From Microbacterium sp. Nx66 (GTDB lineage Bacteria; Actinomycetota; Actinomycetes; Actinomycetales; Microbacteriaceae), in assembly GCF_904066215.1 (NCBI RefSeq), contig NZ_LR880474.1:2108001-2172000 (forward strand): a stretch of 64,000 bases of DNA, written 5' to 3'. The translations under genes and the position numbers were made by a program. The notes under the pieces are model-generated. The model saw only the letters and a program-made list of their open reading frames with translations. It was not told the DNA's origin and did not search any database. Shown piece after piece: positions 1 to 8,788 of this stretch (positions within the stretch are counted from its first letter, which is position 1; every line of letters begins with the position of its first letter).

Positions 1-565
1 TGCGGTTGTACTGCATCGCGATGAACTGACGGATCAGGGCGTCGCGGTCGTACCGCTCCCCCACCTGGAGCGCGACCATGGCGCGCAGGTACTCCTCCGG
101 CGCCCCCAGGCCGTAGATGCAGGACACGGTCGACACCACGACCACATCGCGGCGGCTCAGCAGGGAGTTCGTCGTCGAGTGGCGAAGGCGCTCGACCTCC
201 GCGTTGATCGAGGAGTCCTTCTCGATGAAGGTGTCCGTCTGCGGGACGTAGGCCTCGGGCTGGTAGTAGTCGTAGTAGGAGACGAAGTACTCGACGGCGT
301 TGTTCGGCATGAGCTCACGGAACTCGTTGGCGAGCTGAGCGGCGAGGGTCTTGTTGTGCGCCAGCACGAGCGTGGGGCGCTGCACCTGCTCGACGAGCCA
401 GGCCGTGGTCGCGGACTTGCCTGTTCCGGTGGCGCCGAGCAGCACGATGTCGGTCTCGCCCGCGTTGATGCGGGAAGCCAGATCGGCGATCGCCTGCGGC
501 TGATCACCGGCAGGGGCGTACTCGCTGATGACCTCGAAAGGGCGGACACTGCGGGTGGGCTGCAT
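1..565 (-). CDS. uvrB: Excinuclease ABC subunit B, 5' part (gene runs off the window)
   Basis: UvrB is the damage-verifying helicase-like subunit of UvrABC nucleotide excision repair. The visible N-terminal 188 codons start [10 protein letters not shown] and contain the Walker A motif GATGTGKS followed by the DNA-binding beta-hairpin region ([20 protein letters not shown]), which is diagnostic of UvrB. The rest of the gene lies beyond base 1. The ATG at 565 is preceded at 572-577 by TACGCT on the minus strand, with exactly six bases between hexamer and ATG and no Shine-Dalgarno sequence, so a leaderless start is likely. I saw no actinobacterial LexA-type SOS box in the 71 bases up to coaE. 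coaE lies just upstream on the same strand. Confidence 0.96.
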   Translation of the reverse strand, partial: MQPTRSVRPFEVISEYAPAGDQPQAIADLASRINAGETDIVLLGATGTGKSATTAWLVEQVQRPTLVLAHNKTLAAQLANEFRELMPNNAVEYFVSYYDYYQPEAYVPQTDTFIEKDSSINAEVERLRHSTTNSLLSRRDVVVVSTVSCIYGLGAPEEYLRAMVALQVGERYDRDALIRQFIAMQYNR

Positions 566-571
566 ACATCA

Positions 572-577
572 AGCGTA
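572..577 (-). promoter_or_regulatory. -10 hexamer for a leaderless uvrB transcript
   Basis: TACGCT on the minus strand ends seven bases before the uvrB ATG. The fit to TANNNT and the exact spacing are seen. Transcription starting at the A of ATG is inferred. Confidence 0.5.
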
Positions 578-636
578 TGCCGCCCCTCCGACATCGGGGC
601 CGGCGGGGTCGGAAGCCTCCGGTGGGCGGCTGTCCT

Positions 637-1236
637 TCAGCGCGCGCGGAGCCGGTCCCAGAGCGCGTCCGTCTGAACCAGGGTGTGCTCGATCGACCCC
701 GAGGTGTCGATCACGACATCGGCGATCGCGAGCCGCCGTTCGTCGGAGACCTGGGCGGCGATCCGGTCGCGCGCGGCCTCGGGGGTCATTCCGCGCAGGC
801 CGACGAGCCTCTCGAGACGGACGTCCTCCGGCGCATGCGCGACGACGATCTCATCCCAGGGGTCATCGACACGAGCCTCCACCAGGAGCGGAACGTCGTA
901 CACGACGACAGCCTCCGGGTCGGCGGCGAACGCCGCGTCGAAACGGCGCTGGGACTCTGCCCGCACCGCAGGGTGCACGATGGCGTTCAACTGAGCGAGC
1001 CGGTCCGGGTCGGCGAACACGGTCGACCCGAGGGCAGCCCGGTCGAGGGATCCGTCCTCGGCGATGACGGTGTCTCCGAACGTCCGCGCGATCGTGCGGA
1101 GCACCTCGGATCCCGGAGCTTGGACCTCGCGCACGATCTGATCCGCGTCGACGACGACCGCGCCGAGCTCGGTGAGCCGGTTCGCGATGGTGGACTTCCC
1201 CGACGCGATGCCTCCGGTGAGAGCGATGAGCGGCAT
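637..1236 (-). CDS. coaE: Dephospho-CoA kinase
   Basis: CoaE phosphorylates the 3'-hydroxyl of dephospho-CoA with ATP, the last step of coenzyme A synthesis, in the cytoplasm. The 199-residue product is the usual length and begins MPLIALTGGIASGKST, so the P-loop is at the extreme N-terminus as in the family. VVVDADQIVRE and YDVPLLVEA are conserved substrate and lid motifs. The frame is open upstream to 1395, but only the ATG at 1236 puts the P-loop at the normal position. A CAGGAT hexamer at 1243-1248 lies six bases before this ATG. It is divergent from the secreted protein gene at 1363, and uvrB follows downstream after 71 bases. Confidence 0.95.
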   Translation of the reverse strand: MPLIALTGGIASGKSTIANRLTELGAVVVDADQIVREVQAPGSEVLRTIARTFGDTVIAEDGSLDRAALGSTVFADPDRLAQLNAIVHPAVRAESQRRFDAAFAADPEAVVVYDVPLLVEARVDDPWDEIVVAHAPEDVRLERLVGLRGMTPEAARDRIAAQVSDERRLAIADVVIDTSGSIEHTLVQTDALWDRLRAR

Positions 1237-1323
1237 CCGACCATCCTGCCACGCTCCGGGCCCGGGGCCGCACGACGCGGAAACGGAACAATCGGGAAAG
1301 CTTCGGCCCCTCTTGAGGAAGAC

Positions 1324-1355
1324 TTGACAGTCCCCTGAGGTGTGCTGCGTAACGT
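1324..1355 (+). promoter_or_regulatory. Promoter of the SipW-type cassette
   Basis: A perfect TTGACA is at 1324-1329 and TAACGT (TANNNT) at 1350-1355, with a 20-bp spacer, longer than the usual 17. The -10 ends eight bases before the ATG at 1363 and there is no ribosome binding site, so the transcript is probably leaderless. The spacer length is the weak point. Confidence 0.4.
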
Positions 1356-1362
1356 CGAAACC

Positions 1363-1920
1363 ATGACGAACACGGATGCCTCCACACGCCCTCACCGCAC
1401 CGAGCGACGCTCCCGGCGACGCCCGATCATGGCGTTCGCGCTGGCCGTGCTCGCGACCGGCGGCATCGGCGCGGCGCTCACCAGCGCCGCGTGGACGGAC
1501 AACACCTTCTTCAGCGCCCCCGCCGCGGGAGCCACCTTCAACCTCCAGGGTTCCGTCGACGGAACCACCTGGAAGGAGTCGGCGGCCAAGAACAGCATCG
1601 AGCTCGTCGTCCCCGCCGAGAAGCTGGCGAACCTGCTTCCCGGCGAGACCCGCACCATCAAGCTCTGGGTGAAGAACGTCAGTTCCGTCAACGCCGCGCT
1701 CACCTCCACCGTCGAGTACGCCCCCGGCACCACGGCGACCGACTTCACGGTCAAGCCGACCGCCACGATCACCGGACTCGCGGCGTCGCTGACCTCCTCG
1801 GGGTCCACCGCCGCCGATGAGTTCGAGCTCGTCGTCACCACTCCGGCGGACTGGGCGACCAGCAACCAGGGCAAGACCGGCACGATCCTCGTCACGGTCT
1901 CCGCGACCGCGACCAACTGA
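1363..1920 (+). CDS. Secreted TasA/CalY-like protein with SipW-type signal peptide
   Basis: This 185-residue exported protein has a basic N-terminus (RTERRSRRR), one hydrophobic segment (about residues 22-42) and then the motif TSAAWTD. That motif placed right after the membrane segment is typical of the alternate signal peptides cut by SipW-type signal peptidases. The mature part is a beta-rich sequence with no cysteines, like the M73/TasA family of surface or fibre proteins. It is followed after 35 bases by the SipW-type peptidase gene and then by a second protein carrying the same TSAAWTD motif. The ATG at 1363 is preferred over an upstream in-frame GTG at 1342 because it matches the leaderless spacing. 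The exact function is unknown: assembly into a surface structure is inferred from the cassette. Confidence 0.75.
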   Translation: MTNTDASTRPHRTERRSRRRPIMAFALAVLATGGIGAALTSAAWTDNTFFSAPAAGATFNLQGSVDGTTWKESAAKNSIELVVPAEKLANLLPGETRTIKLWVKNVSSVNAALTSTVEYAPGTTATDFTVKPTATITGLAASLTSSGSTAADEFELVVTTPADWATSNQGKTGTILVTVSATATN

Positions 1921-1955
1921 CCACCCACCGCCGCAGCCGAGACGAAGGACGAATC

Positions 1956-2471
1956 GTGGTGCAGCTCCTCCGCCGGCTCGCCCTGCCCGTTCTCTGGACG
2001 CTGGCCGTCATGGGGGTGGGCTGCGGCGTCGTCTGGGGCGCCACGGCCATCGGAGTCCTCCAGCCGCTCGTCGTGATCTCGGGCTCGATGGAGCCCGAGA
2101 TCATGACGGGCGATCTCCTCATCGCCACGAAGGTCCCCGCCGACTCTCTGGAGGTGGGTGACGTCGTCAGCCTGCCCAGCGCGCTGACCGACTCCCTGGT
2201 CACCCATCGCATCACCGCCATCGAAGCCGCCGATGGCGCGCGCACCATCACCATGAAGGGCGACGCCAACGAGTTCTCCGACGCTCTCGACTATCCGGTG
2301 AGCGGCGACGTGTGGAAGCCGGCGGTGCAGCTTCCCGGGTGGGGAACCGCGATCATGCGGATGACGACGCCCGCTGTCGCCCTCCCGTTGCTCCTCGGGC
2401 TCCTGGGGCTGCTCGGTCTCAGCATGATGAGCCCCGTGGAGCACCCGGCGCGGAAGCCCCTGACGACGTGA
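1956..2471 (+). CDS. sipW: Signal peptidase I, SipW (ER-like) type
   Basis: This 171-residue membrane peptidase has an N-terminal transmembrane segment, then ISGSMEP with the nucleophile Ser44 and VTHRI with His84. A histidine in place of the bacterial general-base lysine marks the archaeal/eukaryotic-like (SipW) class. A second hydrophobic segment lies near the C-terminus (about 130-156). The start is GTG at 1956, supported by AAGGA at 1945-1949 with six bases of spacing. The gene sits between two secreted proteins that share the post-membrane motif TSAAWTD and overlaps the second by four bases (GTGA), so it is probably dedicated to processing them. In Bacillus, SipW processes TasA and TapA: that is family knowledge, not shown here. 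Confidence 0.88.
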   Translation: MVQLLRRLALPVLWTLAVMGVGCGVVWGATAIGVLQPLVVISGSMEPEIMTGDLLIATKVPADSLEVGDVVSLPSALTDSLVTHRITAIEAADGARTITMKGDANEFSDALDYPVSGDVWKPAVQLPGWGTAIMRMTTPAVALPLLLGLLGLLGLSMMSPVEHPARKPLTT

Positions 2472-3001
2472 CCCCGGCGCGACGACTGGTGGTCCCGCTG
2501 GCCGGCTTCGCCTTCGCGGTGGTGGTCGTCTTCGTGTCGCTCGCACAGGCGAGCGTTCCCACCACCAGCGCGGCGTGGACGGACCGCGCGGTCGTCAAGG
2601 GAACGGTGACGGCGGCATCCGCCTGGTTGTCCCCGTTCACGGGGAACACGTGCAAGGCGTACAGCAGCCCCACGGCCGCCCCCACCACCTGCGCGATCAC
2701 GGCGATCCGCTACGAGGAGATCAGCGACACCTCCGGCCACTTCTACATCAGCACGAACGCCCCGGGCGGGTCGCACCACGTCGACGTCGACGTGGATCTG
2801 AAGAAGGCGACGGGCCTTCCCCGGACGTGGACCTCGTGGAACGCTGCGGGGGTGCTCCCGGGCAGTCACGTCACGCCGGACCCCGCGTGGACGTGCTCCT
2901 CGTTGCCCCGGCTCACCGGACGCAGCCTCGACTGGCACCTCACCGACCTTCAGGTTCCCGTGACGCTGCACCGCACCACGGCGGACACGATCTGCACCTG
3001 A
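2468..3001 (+). CDS. Second putative SipW substrate, exported protein
   Basis: This 177-residue protein starts at a GTG that overlaps the stop of the sipW-like gene (GTGA at 2468-2471), so translation is probably coupled. It has a hydrophobic stretch at about residues 7-26 followed by TTSAAWTD, the same motif as in the protein encoded at 1363. The mature region has paired cysteines (CKAYSS, TTCAI, TCSS, TICT), unlike the cysteine-free first substrate, so it may carry disulfides. I recognise no further domain. By position it could be a minor subunit or assembly partner of the first exported protein. Longer in-frame starts from 2312 would lie inside sipW and are unlikely. Confidence 0.65.
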   Translation: MTPARRLVVPLAGFAFAVVVVFVSLAQASVPTTSAAWTDRAVVKGTVTAASAWLSPFTGNTCKAYSSPTAAPTTCAITAIRYEEISDTSGHFYISTNAPGGSHHVDVDVDLKKATGLPRTWTSWNAAGVLPGSHVTPDPAWTCSSLPRLTGRSLDWHLTDLQVPVTLHRTTADTICT

Positions 3002-3026
3002 GCCTCCTGGGCGCGGCGCAGCTCCC

Positions 3027-3599
3027 TCAGCGCGCGAGCAGCTGCCGTCGGGAGCTGATCACGCCGGTGTCGAAGCCGGCGAGGTGCAGTCCGCCGTGGA
3101 AGCGGGCGTGCTCGATCTTGATGCAGCGGTCCATGACGACCGAGAGGCCGGCCGCCTCGGCGAGCGCAGCGGCCTCCTCGTTCCAGGAGCCGAGCTGGAG
3201 CCACAGGGTCTTCGCCCCGCTGTCGATGGCCTCCTGCGCGACCCCCGGGAGGTCGTCGTGACGACGGAACACGTCCACGATGTCAGGCCGCACGGGCAGG
3301 GCGCTCAACGACGGGTAGACCGGCTGGCCGAGGATCTCGGTCTCCCTCGGGTTCACGAGATAGACGTCGTAGTCCGTGCTGGACAGCAGGTAGGTCGCCA
3401 CGAAGTACGAGGCCCGTGACGGATTCCCGGAGGCACCGACGATCGCGATGGATCGTGCCCGGCGCAGCAGCCCGAACCGCTGCGGCTGCGAGGGTCCGGT
3501 CCACGTGCGGCCCGGTTCGACGGTGACGGGAAGCGCGCAGCTGGCCGCGTCCGTGGTCGCAGGAAGGGTGCAGGCGTCGCCGGCGGAGGTCGTGCTCAT
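3027..3599 (-). CDS. CoA-binding (YccU-type) protein
   Basis: This 190-residue protein has a Rossmann-type CoA-binding domain. ARSIAIVGASGNPSRAS carries the glycine-rich nucleotide-binding loop, followed by YDVYLVNPRETEILGQPVYP. This is the stand-alone CoA_binding domain related to the alpha subunit of succinyl-CoA synthetase. Its start overlaps the end of metY by four bases (ATGA), and it is the last gene of the ssuB-to-here operon. The family has no firmly assigned reaction. In many bacteria it sits beside O-acetylhomoserine sulfhydrylase, which suggests a link to the acetyl or CoA side of sulfur assimilation. The first 45 residues precede the domain and look disordered. Confidence 0.85.
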   Translation of the reverse strand: MSTTSAGDACTLPATTDAASCALPVTVEPGRTWTGPSQPQRFGLLRRARSIAIVGASGNPSRASYFVATYLLSSTDYDVYLVNPRETEILGQPVYPSLSALPVRPDIVDVFRRHDDLPGVAQEAIDSGAKTLWLQLGSWNEEAAALAEAAGLSVVMDRCIKIEHARFHGGLHLAGFDTGVISSRRQLLAR

Positions 3600-4900
3600 C
3601 GGTGGGCTCCCGTCGCGAGGGTGAGGGCCTGATCGAGGTCCCAGATGATGTCCTCCGCGTCCTCCAGGCCGACGGAGATGCGGATCAGGTCGGGGCGCAC
3701 GCCGGCGGCGACGAGCTGTTCCTCGGTGAGCTGGCGATGCGTCGTGGAGGCCGGGTGGATGACCAGGGTGCGGGCATCGCCGATGTTGGCGAGATGGGAC
3801 GCGAGCTGCAGGTTCTCGATGAACGCCTCCCCCGCAGCGCGGCCGTCCTCGGCAGCGACCCCGAACGCGAACACGGATCCCGGTCCCAGCGGCAGGTACC
3901 GGGCGGCACGCTCATGATGCGGATGGCCTTCGAGCCCTGCCCAGGTGACGTAGGACACGCGGGGGTCTGCCGCCAGCCACTCGGCGACGACCCGGGCGTT
4001 GGCGAGGTGAGCGTCGATGCGCTGGGGCAGCGTCTCCACGCCCTGCAGGAGCGTGAACGCCGACTGCGGGCTCAGCGCCGGGCCGATGTCGCGCAGCTGC
4101 TCGGAGCGCAGCTTGGTGAGGAACCCGTACTCCCCGAAGTTGCCCCACCAGGAGATGCCGCCGTAGGAGGCCACCGGTTCGGTCATCTGGGGGAACTTGC
4201 CGTTGCCCCAGTCGAAGGTGCCCTTCTCGATGACCACTCCGCCGAGGGTCGTCCCGTGACCGCCGAGGAACTTCGTGACCGAGTGGATGACGATGTCCGC
4301 CCCGTGCTCCAGCGGACGCGCGAGGTACGGGGTGGCCAGGGTGGCGTCCACGACGAGCGGCACGCCTGCCTCGTGGGCGACAGCGGCGAGACCCTCGATG
4401 TCGGCGATCTCGCCCGAGGGGTTTCCGATCATCTCGACGTAGACGACCTTGGTCTCGGGACGGACGGCCGCGGCGAAGTCCGCCGGGTCGGAGGAGCGGA
4501 CGAAGGTCGTCTCCACGCCGAAGCGACGCAGTGTCACGTCGAGCTGCGTGACCGTGCCCCCGTAGAGCTGCGCGGCGGCGACGACGTGATCGCCCGCGCC
4601 CACGAGGGCGGCGAACGTGATGAACTCCGCGCTCATGCCGGAGGCGGTCGCGACCGCACCGATTCCGCCCTCCAGCGAAGCCAGGCGCTCCTCCAGGGCG
4701 GCGACCGTGGGGTTGCCGATACGCGAGTAGATGTTGCCGTACTTCTGCAGCGCGAAGAGGTTTCCGGCGTCGGCCGCATCGTCGAAGACGAACGACGTCG
4801 TCTGATAGATCGGCACCGCCCTCGCCCCGGTGGCGGCGTCCGGGGTGCCCCCGGCGTGAAGGGCGCGGGTGCGGAACCCGAAGCGATGGTCGTCGGTCAT
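3596..4900 (-). CDS. metY: O-acetylhomoserine sulfhydrylase (aminocarboxypropyltransferase)
   Basis: This PLP enzyme joins O-acetyl-L-homoserine with sulfide (or methanethiol) to give homocysteine (or methionine) plus acetate. The product is 434 residues, the usual family length. SVTKFLGGHGT contains the Schiff-base lysine Lys210, and YSRIGNPTVAALEERLASLEGG is the typical N-terminal signature (first part YSRIGNPT). It overlaps acs upstream and the CoA-binding gene downstream by four bases each, so the six genes are likely one mRNA. Position downstream of a sulfonate importer implies that sulfide from sulfonates is fixed here. I favour metY over cystathionine gamma-synthase because of length and the EMIGNPSGEIAD segment. 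Confidence 0.92.
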   Translation of the reverse strand: MTDDHRFGFRTRALHAGGTPDAATGARAVPIYQTTSFVFDDAADAGNLFALQKYGNIYSRIGNPTVAALEERLASLEGGIGAVATASGMSAEFITFAALVGAGDHVVAAAQLYGGTVTQLDVTLRRFGVETTFVRSSDPADFAAAVRPETKVVYVEMIGNPSGEIADIEGLAAVAHEAGVPLVVDATLATPYLARPLEHGADIVIHSVTKFLGGHGTTLGGVVIEKGTFDWGNGKFPQMTEPVASYGGISWWGNFGEYGFLTKLRSEQLRDIGPALSPQSAFTLLQGVETLPQRIDAHLANARVVAEWLAADPRVSYVTWAGLEGHPHHERAARYLPLGPGSVFAFGVAAEDGRAAGEAFIENLQLASHLANIGDARTLVIHPASTTHRQLTEEQLVAAGVRPDLIRISVGLEDAEDIIWDLDQALTLATGAHR

Positions 4901-6891
4901 GATGTCCTCGATTCTGCGGCGAGAGCGCCGGCGATGTCGTCGACGGCCCAGGGGTTCTGCAGTGATGTCGTGTCGCCGAGCGCCTGCGGGGTCCGTCCCG
5001 CCCGCCGATCCTGTTCCGCGTCCCAGAGCTGCGCGAGGAGGCGGCGCATGATCTTCCCCGAGCGCGTCTTGGGCAGATCGGGCACGACGACGACGTGCTT
5101 CGGCTTCGCGACCGGACCGATCGAGCGGGCGACCTCAGCGCGCAGCGCGTGCGCGTCGATCTCCGCCCGGCCGGACGGGGTGACGAACGCCACGACCGCC
5201 TGCCCGGTGACCGGGTCCGCCACACCGGCGGACCCGGCTTCGCCGACCGTCTCGTGCGCCACGAGCGCCGACTCGATCTCGATCGTCGAGAGGCGATGAC
5301 CGGAGACGTTCACGACGTCGTCGAGCCGCCCCAGGATCCAGATGAAGCCATCGGCGTCGCGGGTCGCCCCGTCTCCCGCGACGTAGTAGCCGCCATGCGC
5401 CCCCACTCCGGCGTACGCGGACCAGTACGCGTCGCGGTAGCGCTCCGGGTTTCCCCAGACGGTCCGCGCCATCCCCGGCCACGGGCGCCGGACGACCAGG
5501 GTCCCGGATCGGCCCGGCGCCACCTCGTCACCGTTCTCGTCGACCACGGCGACGTCGATGCCCGGAAGCGGGACCGACGCGGAGCCGGGCTTCAGGGGCG
5601 TGATGCCGGGCAAGGGGGCGATCATCGCGGCACCGGTCTCCGACTGCCACCATGTGTCGATGACGGGGAGCTCATTCCGCCCGAAGTTCCGGCGGAACCA
5701 CACCCAGGCCTCCGGGTTGATCGCCTCGCCCACCGTGCCGAGCAGCCGCAAGCTCGACAGGTCGTGTCCGCCCGGCAGTTCGTCGCCGAACCAGGTCATG
5801 AACGTCCGGATGAGCGTCGGCGCCGTGTAGTAGACCGTCACGCCGTAGCGCTCGATGATCTCCAGGTGCCGCTCGCGACGCGGAGTGTCCGGCGTGCCCT
5901 CGTAGATGACCTGGGTGAGCCCGTTCGACAGCGGTCCGTAGATCTCATACGTGTGCGCGGTGACCCAGGCGAGGTCGGCCGTGCACCAGTGAACGTCATC
6001 CGGTTTGGCGTCGAAGTGCGCCCAGTGCGCCCAACTCGCGTGCGTCAGGTAGCCGCCGGAGGTGTGCACAAGCCCCTTCGGCTTCCCTGTCGTGCCGGAG
6101 GTGTAGATGATGAACAGCGGGTGCTCGGCGTCGAAAGCCTCAGCCTGATGCGCGGTGGGTGCTATGTCGACGACGTCGTGCCACCACACGTCCCGACCGT
6201 CGGTCCACGGGACGGCCTGTCCGGTACGACGGAGCACGAGGACGTGTTCGAGGTCCGGCAGTCCCGCAGCGGCGGCATCGGCGGCGGACTTGACCTCGGT
6301 CGCCGTCCCCCGCCGGAACTGGCCGTCGCTGGTCACGAGCAGCTTCGCCCCGGTGTCCTCGAGCCGGAACCGCACGGCCTCCGCCGAGAACCCTCCGAAG
6401 ACGAGCGAGTGGACGGCTCCGATCCGCGCGCACGCGAGCGTGATGACGACGGTCTCCACGAGCACGGGGAGGTAGATCACGACGCGATCGCCCGGTCGGA
6501 TGCCGAGGTCTTCGAGCGCGTGCGCCGCCTGGGCCACACGACGCTGCAGGTCGGCGTAGGTCACCGAGACGCGGTCGCCCGGCTCCCCCTCGAAGTGGAG
6601 GGCGACCTTGTCTCCGCGTCCGGCGTCCACGTGCCGGTCGACGCAGTTCACCGCGACGTTCAGCTGCCCGCCGAGGAACCATCGCGCCGCGGGGACCGCA
6701 CCGTCGACCGGCGGTTCCCACTCGTGCACGCGGCCCCACGGCTCGACCCAGTCCAGCCGGCGGGCCGCATCTTCCCAGAAGGCCACAGGATCAGCGGCCG
6801 CGCGAGCATAGGCTTCTGCGGTCACGTTGGCATCGGGGAACGCGGGCGACGGAGGATAGACCCGTTCCTCCAGCAGCCGAGCCTCGGTCAT
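4897..6891 (-). CDS. acs: Acetyl-coenzyme A synthetase
   Basis: AMP-forming acetate:CoA ligase of 664 residues, the full family length. YTSGTTGKPKG is the P-loop-like adenylation motif, and the C-terminal LPKTRSGKIMRRLL carries the lysine that is reversibly acetylated in this family (the lysine of RSGK). Several starts are possible: ATG 6903, GTG 6897 and ATG 6891. I chose 6891, which gives MTEARLLEERVYPPS like homologues, but the upstream ones overlap the permease gene and cannot be excluded. Its place between a sulfonate permease and metY is unusual. Since MetY releases acetate, this enzyme could recycle it to acetyl-CoA: that is inference. Confidence 0.92.
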   Translation of the reverse strand: MTEARLLEERVYPPSPAFPDANVTAEAYARAAADPVAFWEDAARRLDWVEPWGRVHEWEPPVDGAVPAARWFLGGQLNVAVNCVDRHVDAGRGDKVALHFEGEPGDRVSVTYADLQRRVAQAAHALEDLGIRPGDRVVIYLPVLVETVVITLACARIGAVHSLVFGGFSAEAVRFRLEDTGAKLLVTSDGQFRRGTATEVKSAADAAAAGLPDLEHVLVLRRTGQAVPWTDGRDVWWHDVVDIAPTAHQAEAFDAEHPLFIIYTSGTTGKPKGLVHTSGGYLTHASWAHWAHFDAKPDDVHWCTADLAWVTAHTYEIYGPLSNGLTQVIYEGTPDTPRRERHLEIIERYGVTVYYTAPTLIRTFMTWFGDELPGGHDLSSLRLLGTVGEAINPEAWVWFRRNFGRNELPVIDTWWQSETGAAMIAPLPGITPLKPGSASVPLPGIDVAVVDENGDEVAPGRSGTLVVRRPWPGMARTVWGNPERYRDAYWSAYAGVGAHGGYYVAGDGATRDADGFIWILGRLDDVVNVSGHRLSTIEIESALVAHETVGEAGSAGVADPVTGQAVVAFVTPSGRAEIDAHALRAEVARSIGPVAKPKHVVVVPDLPKTRSGKIMRRLLAQLWDAEQDRRAGRTPQALGDTTSLQNPWAVDDIAGALAAESRTS

Positions 6892-6893
6892 CG

Positions 6894-7751
6894 TCACGTC
6901 CATCGCCGCAACAGGTACTTCTCCAGCAGTGCGAGCACGCCGTTGGTGATCGTGCCGAGCAGCGCCAGCAGCACGATGGAGAGCAGGATACGGTCGACAC
7001 GCCCGGTGCTCTGCGAGTCCGTCAACAGGAACCCGAGCCCCATGGACGAAGCGATGAGCTCGGCGGCCACGAGGAACAGCCATGCCTGCGCGAGCGCGAG
7101 ACGCAGCCCCGCGACGACGGAGGGCACGACGGCCGGGAGCTGGACCGTGCGGAACAGCGACCAGCCGTGCAGGCTGAACGAGCGTCCCGCCTCGACGAGC
7201 TGCGGGTCCACGTGACGCAGTGCCGAGGCGACCGTCGTGTAGACCGGGAAGAACGCGCCGATCGCGATGAGGGTCACCTTGGACTCCTCGCCGATCTGCA
7301 TCCACAGGATCAGCAGCGGCACCCAGGCGAGCGACGGGACGGCGCGAACGGCGGCGAGGGTGGGACTGAGCAGAACGTCACCCCACCGCGAGAGTCCGAC
7401 GATGCCGGCCGCGGCGAGCCCGATGACCGAGCCGATCGCGAATCCGAGCAGCACCCGCTGGACGGAGATGGCGATGTGGGTCCAGAGCTGTCCGGTCTCG
7501 GCGAGTTCCACTCCGGCCTGGAAGACCGATCCGGGCGTCGGGAGTCGGTACGGCTCGATGAGCCCGGCCGTCGTGACCACCTGCCAGGCGATGAGGATCA
7601 CGGCGGGGAGCAGGAAGCCCCCGAGGATCCGCACGACAGGCGGCAGGCCAAGCCGTGCTCCCCCGGGCCTCCCGCGGGGAGCACCCTTCGCGAACTCGAG
7701 CGCGTCCCGCGATTCCGCCGGGACGACCACCCGCTCCTCGAAACCGGTCAC
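6894..7751 (-). CDS. ssuC: ABC transporter permease, sulfonate/taurine type
   Basis: Inner-membrane subunit (285 residues) of a nitrate/sulfonate/taurine-class importer. It has about six hydrophobic segments and the permease loop EAGRSFSLHGWSLFRTVQLP, the EAA-type contact with the ATPase. It overlaps the binding-protein gene upstream by four bases (ATGA), and the acs start lies within or just after its end. Paired with SsuB- and SsuA-like genes, aliphatic sulfonates are the likely cargo. Taurine or another sulfur compound is possible, since no monooxygenase gene (ssuD or tauD) is in the window. Confidence 0.88.
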   Translation of the reverse strand: MTGFEERVVVPAESRDALEFAKGAPRGRPGGARLGLPPVVRILGGFLLPAVILIAWQVVTTAGLIEPYRLPTPGSVFQAGVELAETGQLWTHIAISVQRVLLGFAIGSVIGLAAAGIVGLSRWGDVLLSPTLAAVRAVPSLAWVPLLILWMQIGEESKVTLIAIGAFFPVYTTVASALRHVDPQLVEAGRSFSLHGWSLFRTVQLPAVVPSVVAGLRLALAQAWLFLVAAELIASSMGLGFLLTDSQSTGRVDRILLSIVLLALLGTITNGVLALLEKYLLRRWT

Positions 7752-8788
7752 TCGCTTGCGCCCGCCTTCGTCGCGAAGGTGTCGTTGATGATGCTGGAGA
7801 GCGCCTTGTCGACCGATGCCTGACCGCCCTGCACATCGCCGGACTCGACGAGCACCGGCGCGATCTTCTCGAGAACGGCGAGCTGGTCGTCACCGGGGAC
7901 GCCGCTCACGTCGAGGTTCGACCGCTCCTGGATCACCGTTGTCGCGACCTCGAGGTCGATGCCCGCGACGTCGGCGAGCAGGGCGGCCGTCTCCTCCGGG
8001 TGCTCGATCGCCCAGACGCGCGCCTCCTCGTAGGCGTCGACGACGGCCTGTGCGAGATCCGGGTGGTTGTCGATGAAGTCCTCGGTCGCGTTGAGGAAAC
8101 CGTAGGTGTTGAAGTCGACGTTGCGGTAGATGAGCTTGTCGCCCGACTCCTGCTCCGCAGCGGCCATGATGGGGTCGAGACCCGCCCACGCGTCGACGGA
8201 CCCGCCGTCGAGCGCGGCCCGCCCGTCCGCGTGCTGGAGGTTCTGCACCTCGACGTCCGCGAGCGACAGCCCGCCCTCCTCCAGCGCCTGCAGGAGGAAG
8301 AAGTACGGGTCGGTGCCCTTGGTGGCCGCGACGGACGCGCCCTTGAGGTCCTCCACCGACGTGATGTCGCTGTCGGGACCGACGACGATGGCCGACCACT
8401 CGGGCTGGGAGTAGATGTCGATGACCTGGATGGGGGAACCGTTGGCGCGAGCGAGCAGCGCGGCCGAGCCCGCCGTCGAACCCACGTCGACCGAGCCGGA
8501 ACGCAGCAGCTCGTTGGCCTTGTTGGACCCGGCGGACTGCACCCATTCGACGGTCACGTCGTCGCCGAGGATGTCCTCGAGGATGCCCTGGTCGCGGATC
8601 ACGAGGCTGAGCGGGTTGTAGGTCGCGAAGTCGATGGACAGCGTGTCGGCGGACCACTCGCCGCTCCCGGCGGGCGTGGACTCGGCGTCGGCCGTCGCGT
8701 TCTCGCCGGCGACGCAGCCGGTGGCGACGAGCATCATCGTCCCGGCGACGGCGATCGCAGGGATGATGCGGCGGGTGATGGTGCTCAT
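7748..8788 (-). CDS. ssuA: ABC transporter substrate-binding lipoprotein, sulfonate type
   Basis: Extracytoplasmic binding protein of 346 residues with a lipoprotein signal: basic start, hydrophobic stretch, lipobox VATGC with the lipidated cysteine at about residue 26. The mature domain contains FATYNPLSLVIRDQGILED and SVDVGSTAGSAALLARANG, typical of the SsuA/TauA/NrtA periplasmic fold. It overlaps ssuB upstream and ssuC downstream by four bases each, giving the order ATPase, binding protein, permease. It would capture alkanesulfonates at the cell surface. Substrate identity is inferred from family and from the metY neighbour. Confidence 0.88.
   Translation of the reverse strand: MSTITRRIIPAIAVAGTMMLVATGCVAGENATADAESTPAGSGEWSADTLSIDFATYNPLSLVIRDQGILEDILGDDVTVEWVQSAGSNKANELLRSGSVDVGSTAGSAALLARANGSPIQVIDIYSQPEWSAIVVGPDSDITSVEDLKGASVAATKGTDPYFFLLQALEEGGLSLADVEVQNLQHADGRAALDGGSVDAWAGLDPIMAAAEQESGDKLIYRNVDFNTYGFLNATEDFIDNHPDLAQAVVDAYEEARVWAIEHPEETAALLADVAGIDLEVATTVIQERSNLDVSGVPGDDQLAVLEKIAPVLVESGDVQGGQASVDKALSSIINDTFATKAGASE

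Noticed and set aside
566..636. SOS box before uvrB
   Set aside because: No sequence close to the actinobacterial TCGAAC-N4-GTTCGA pattern was seen between coaE and uvrB.
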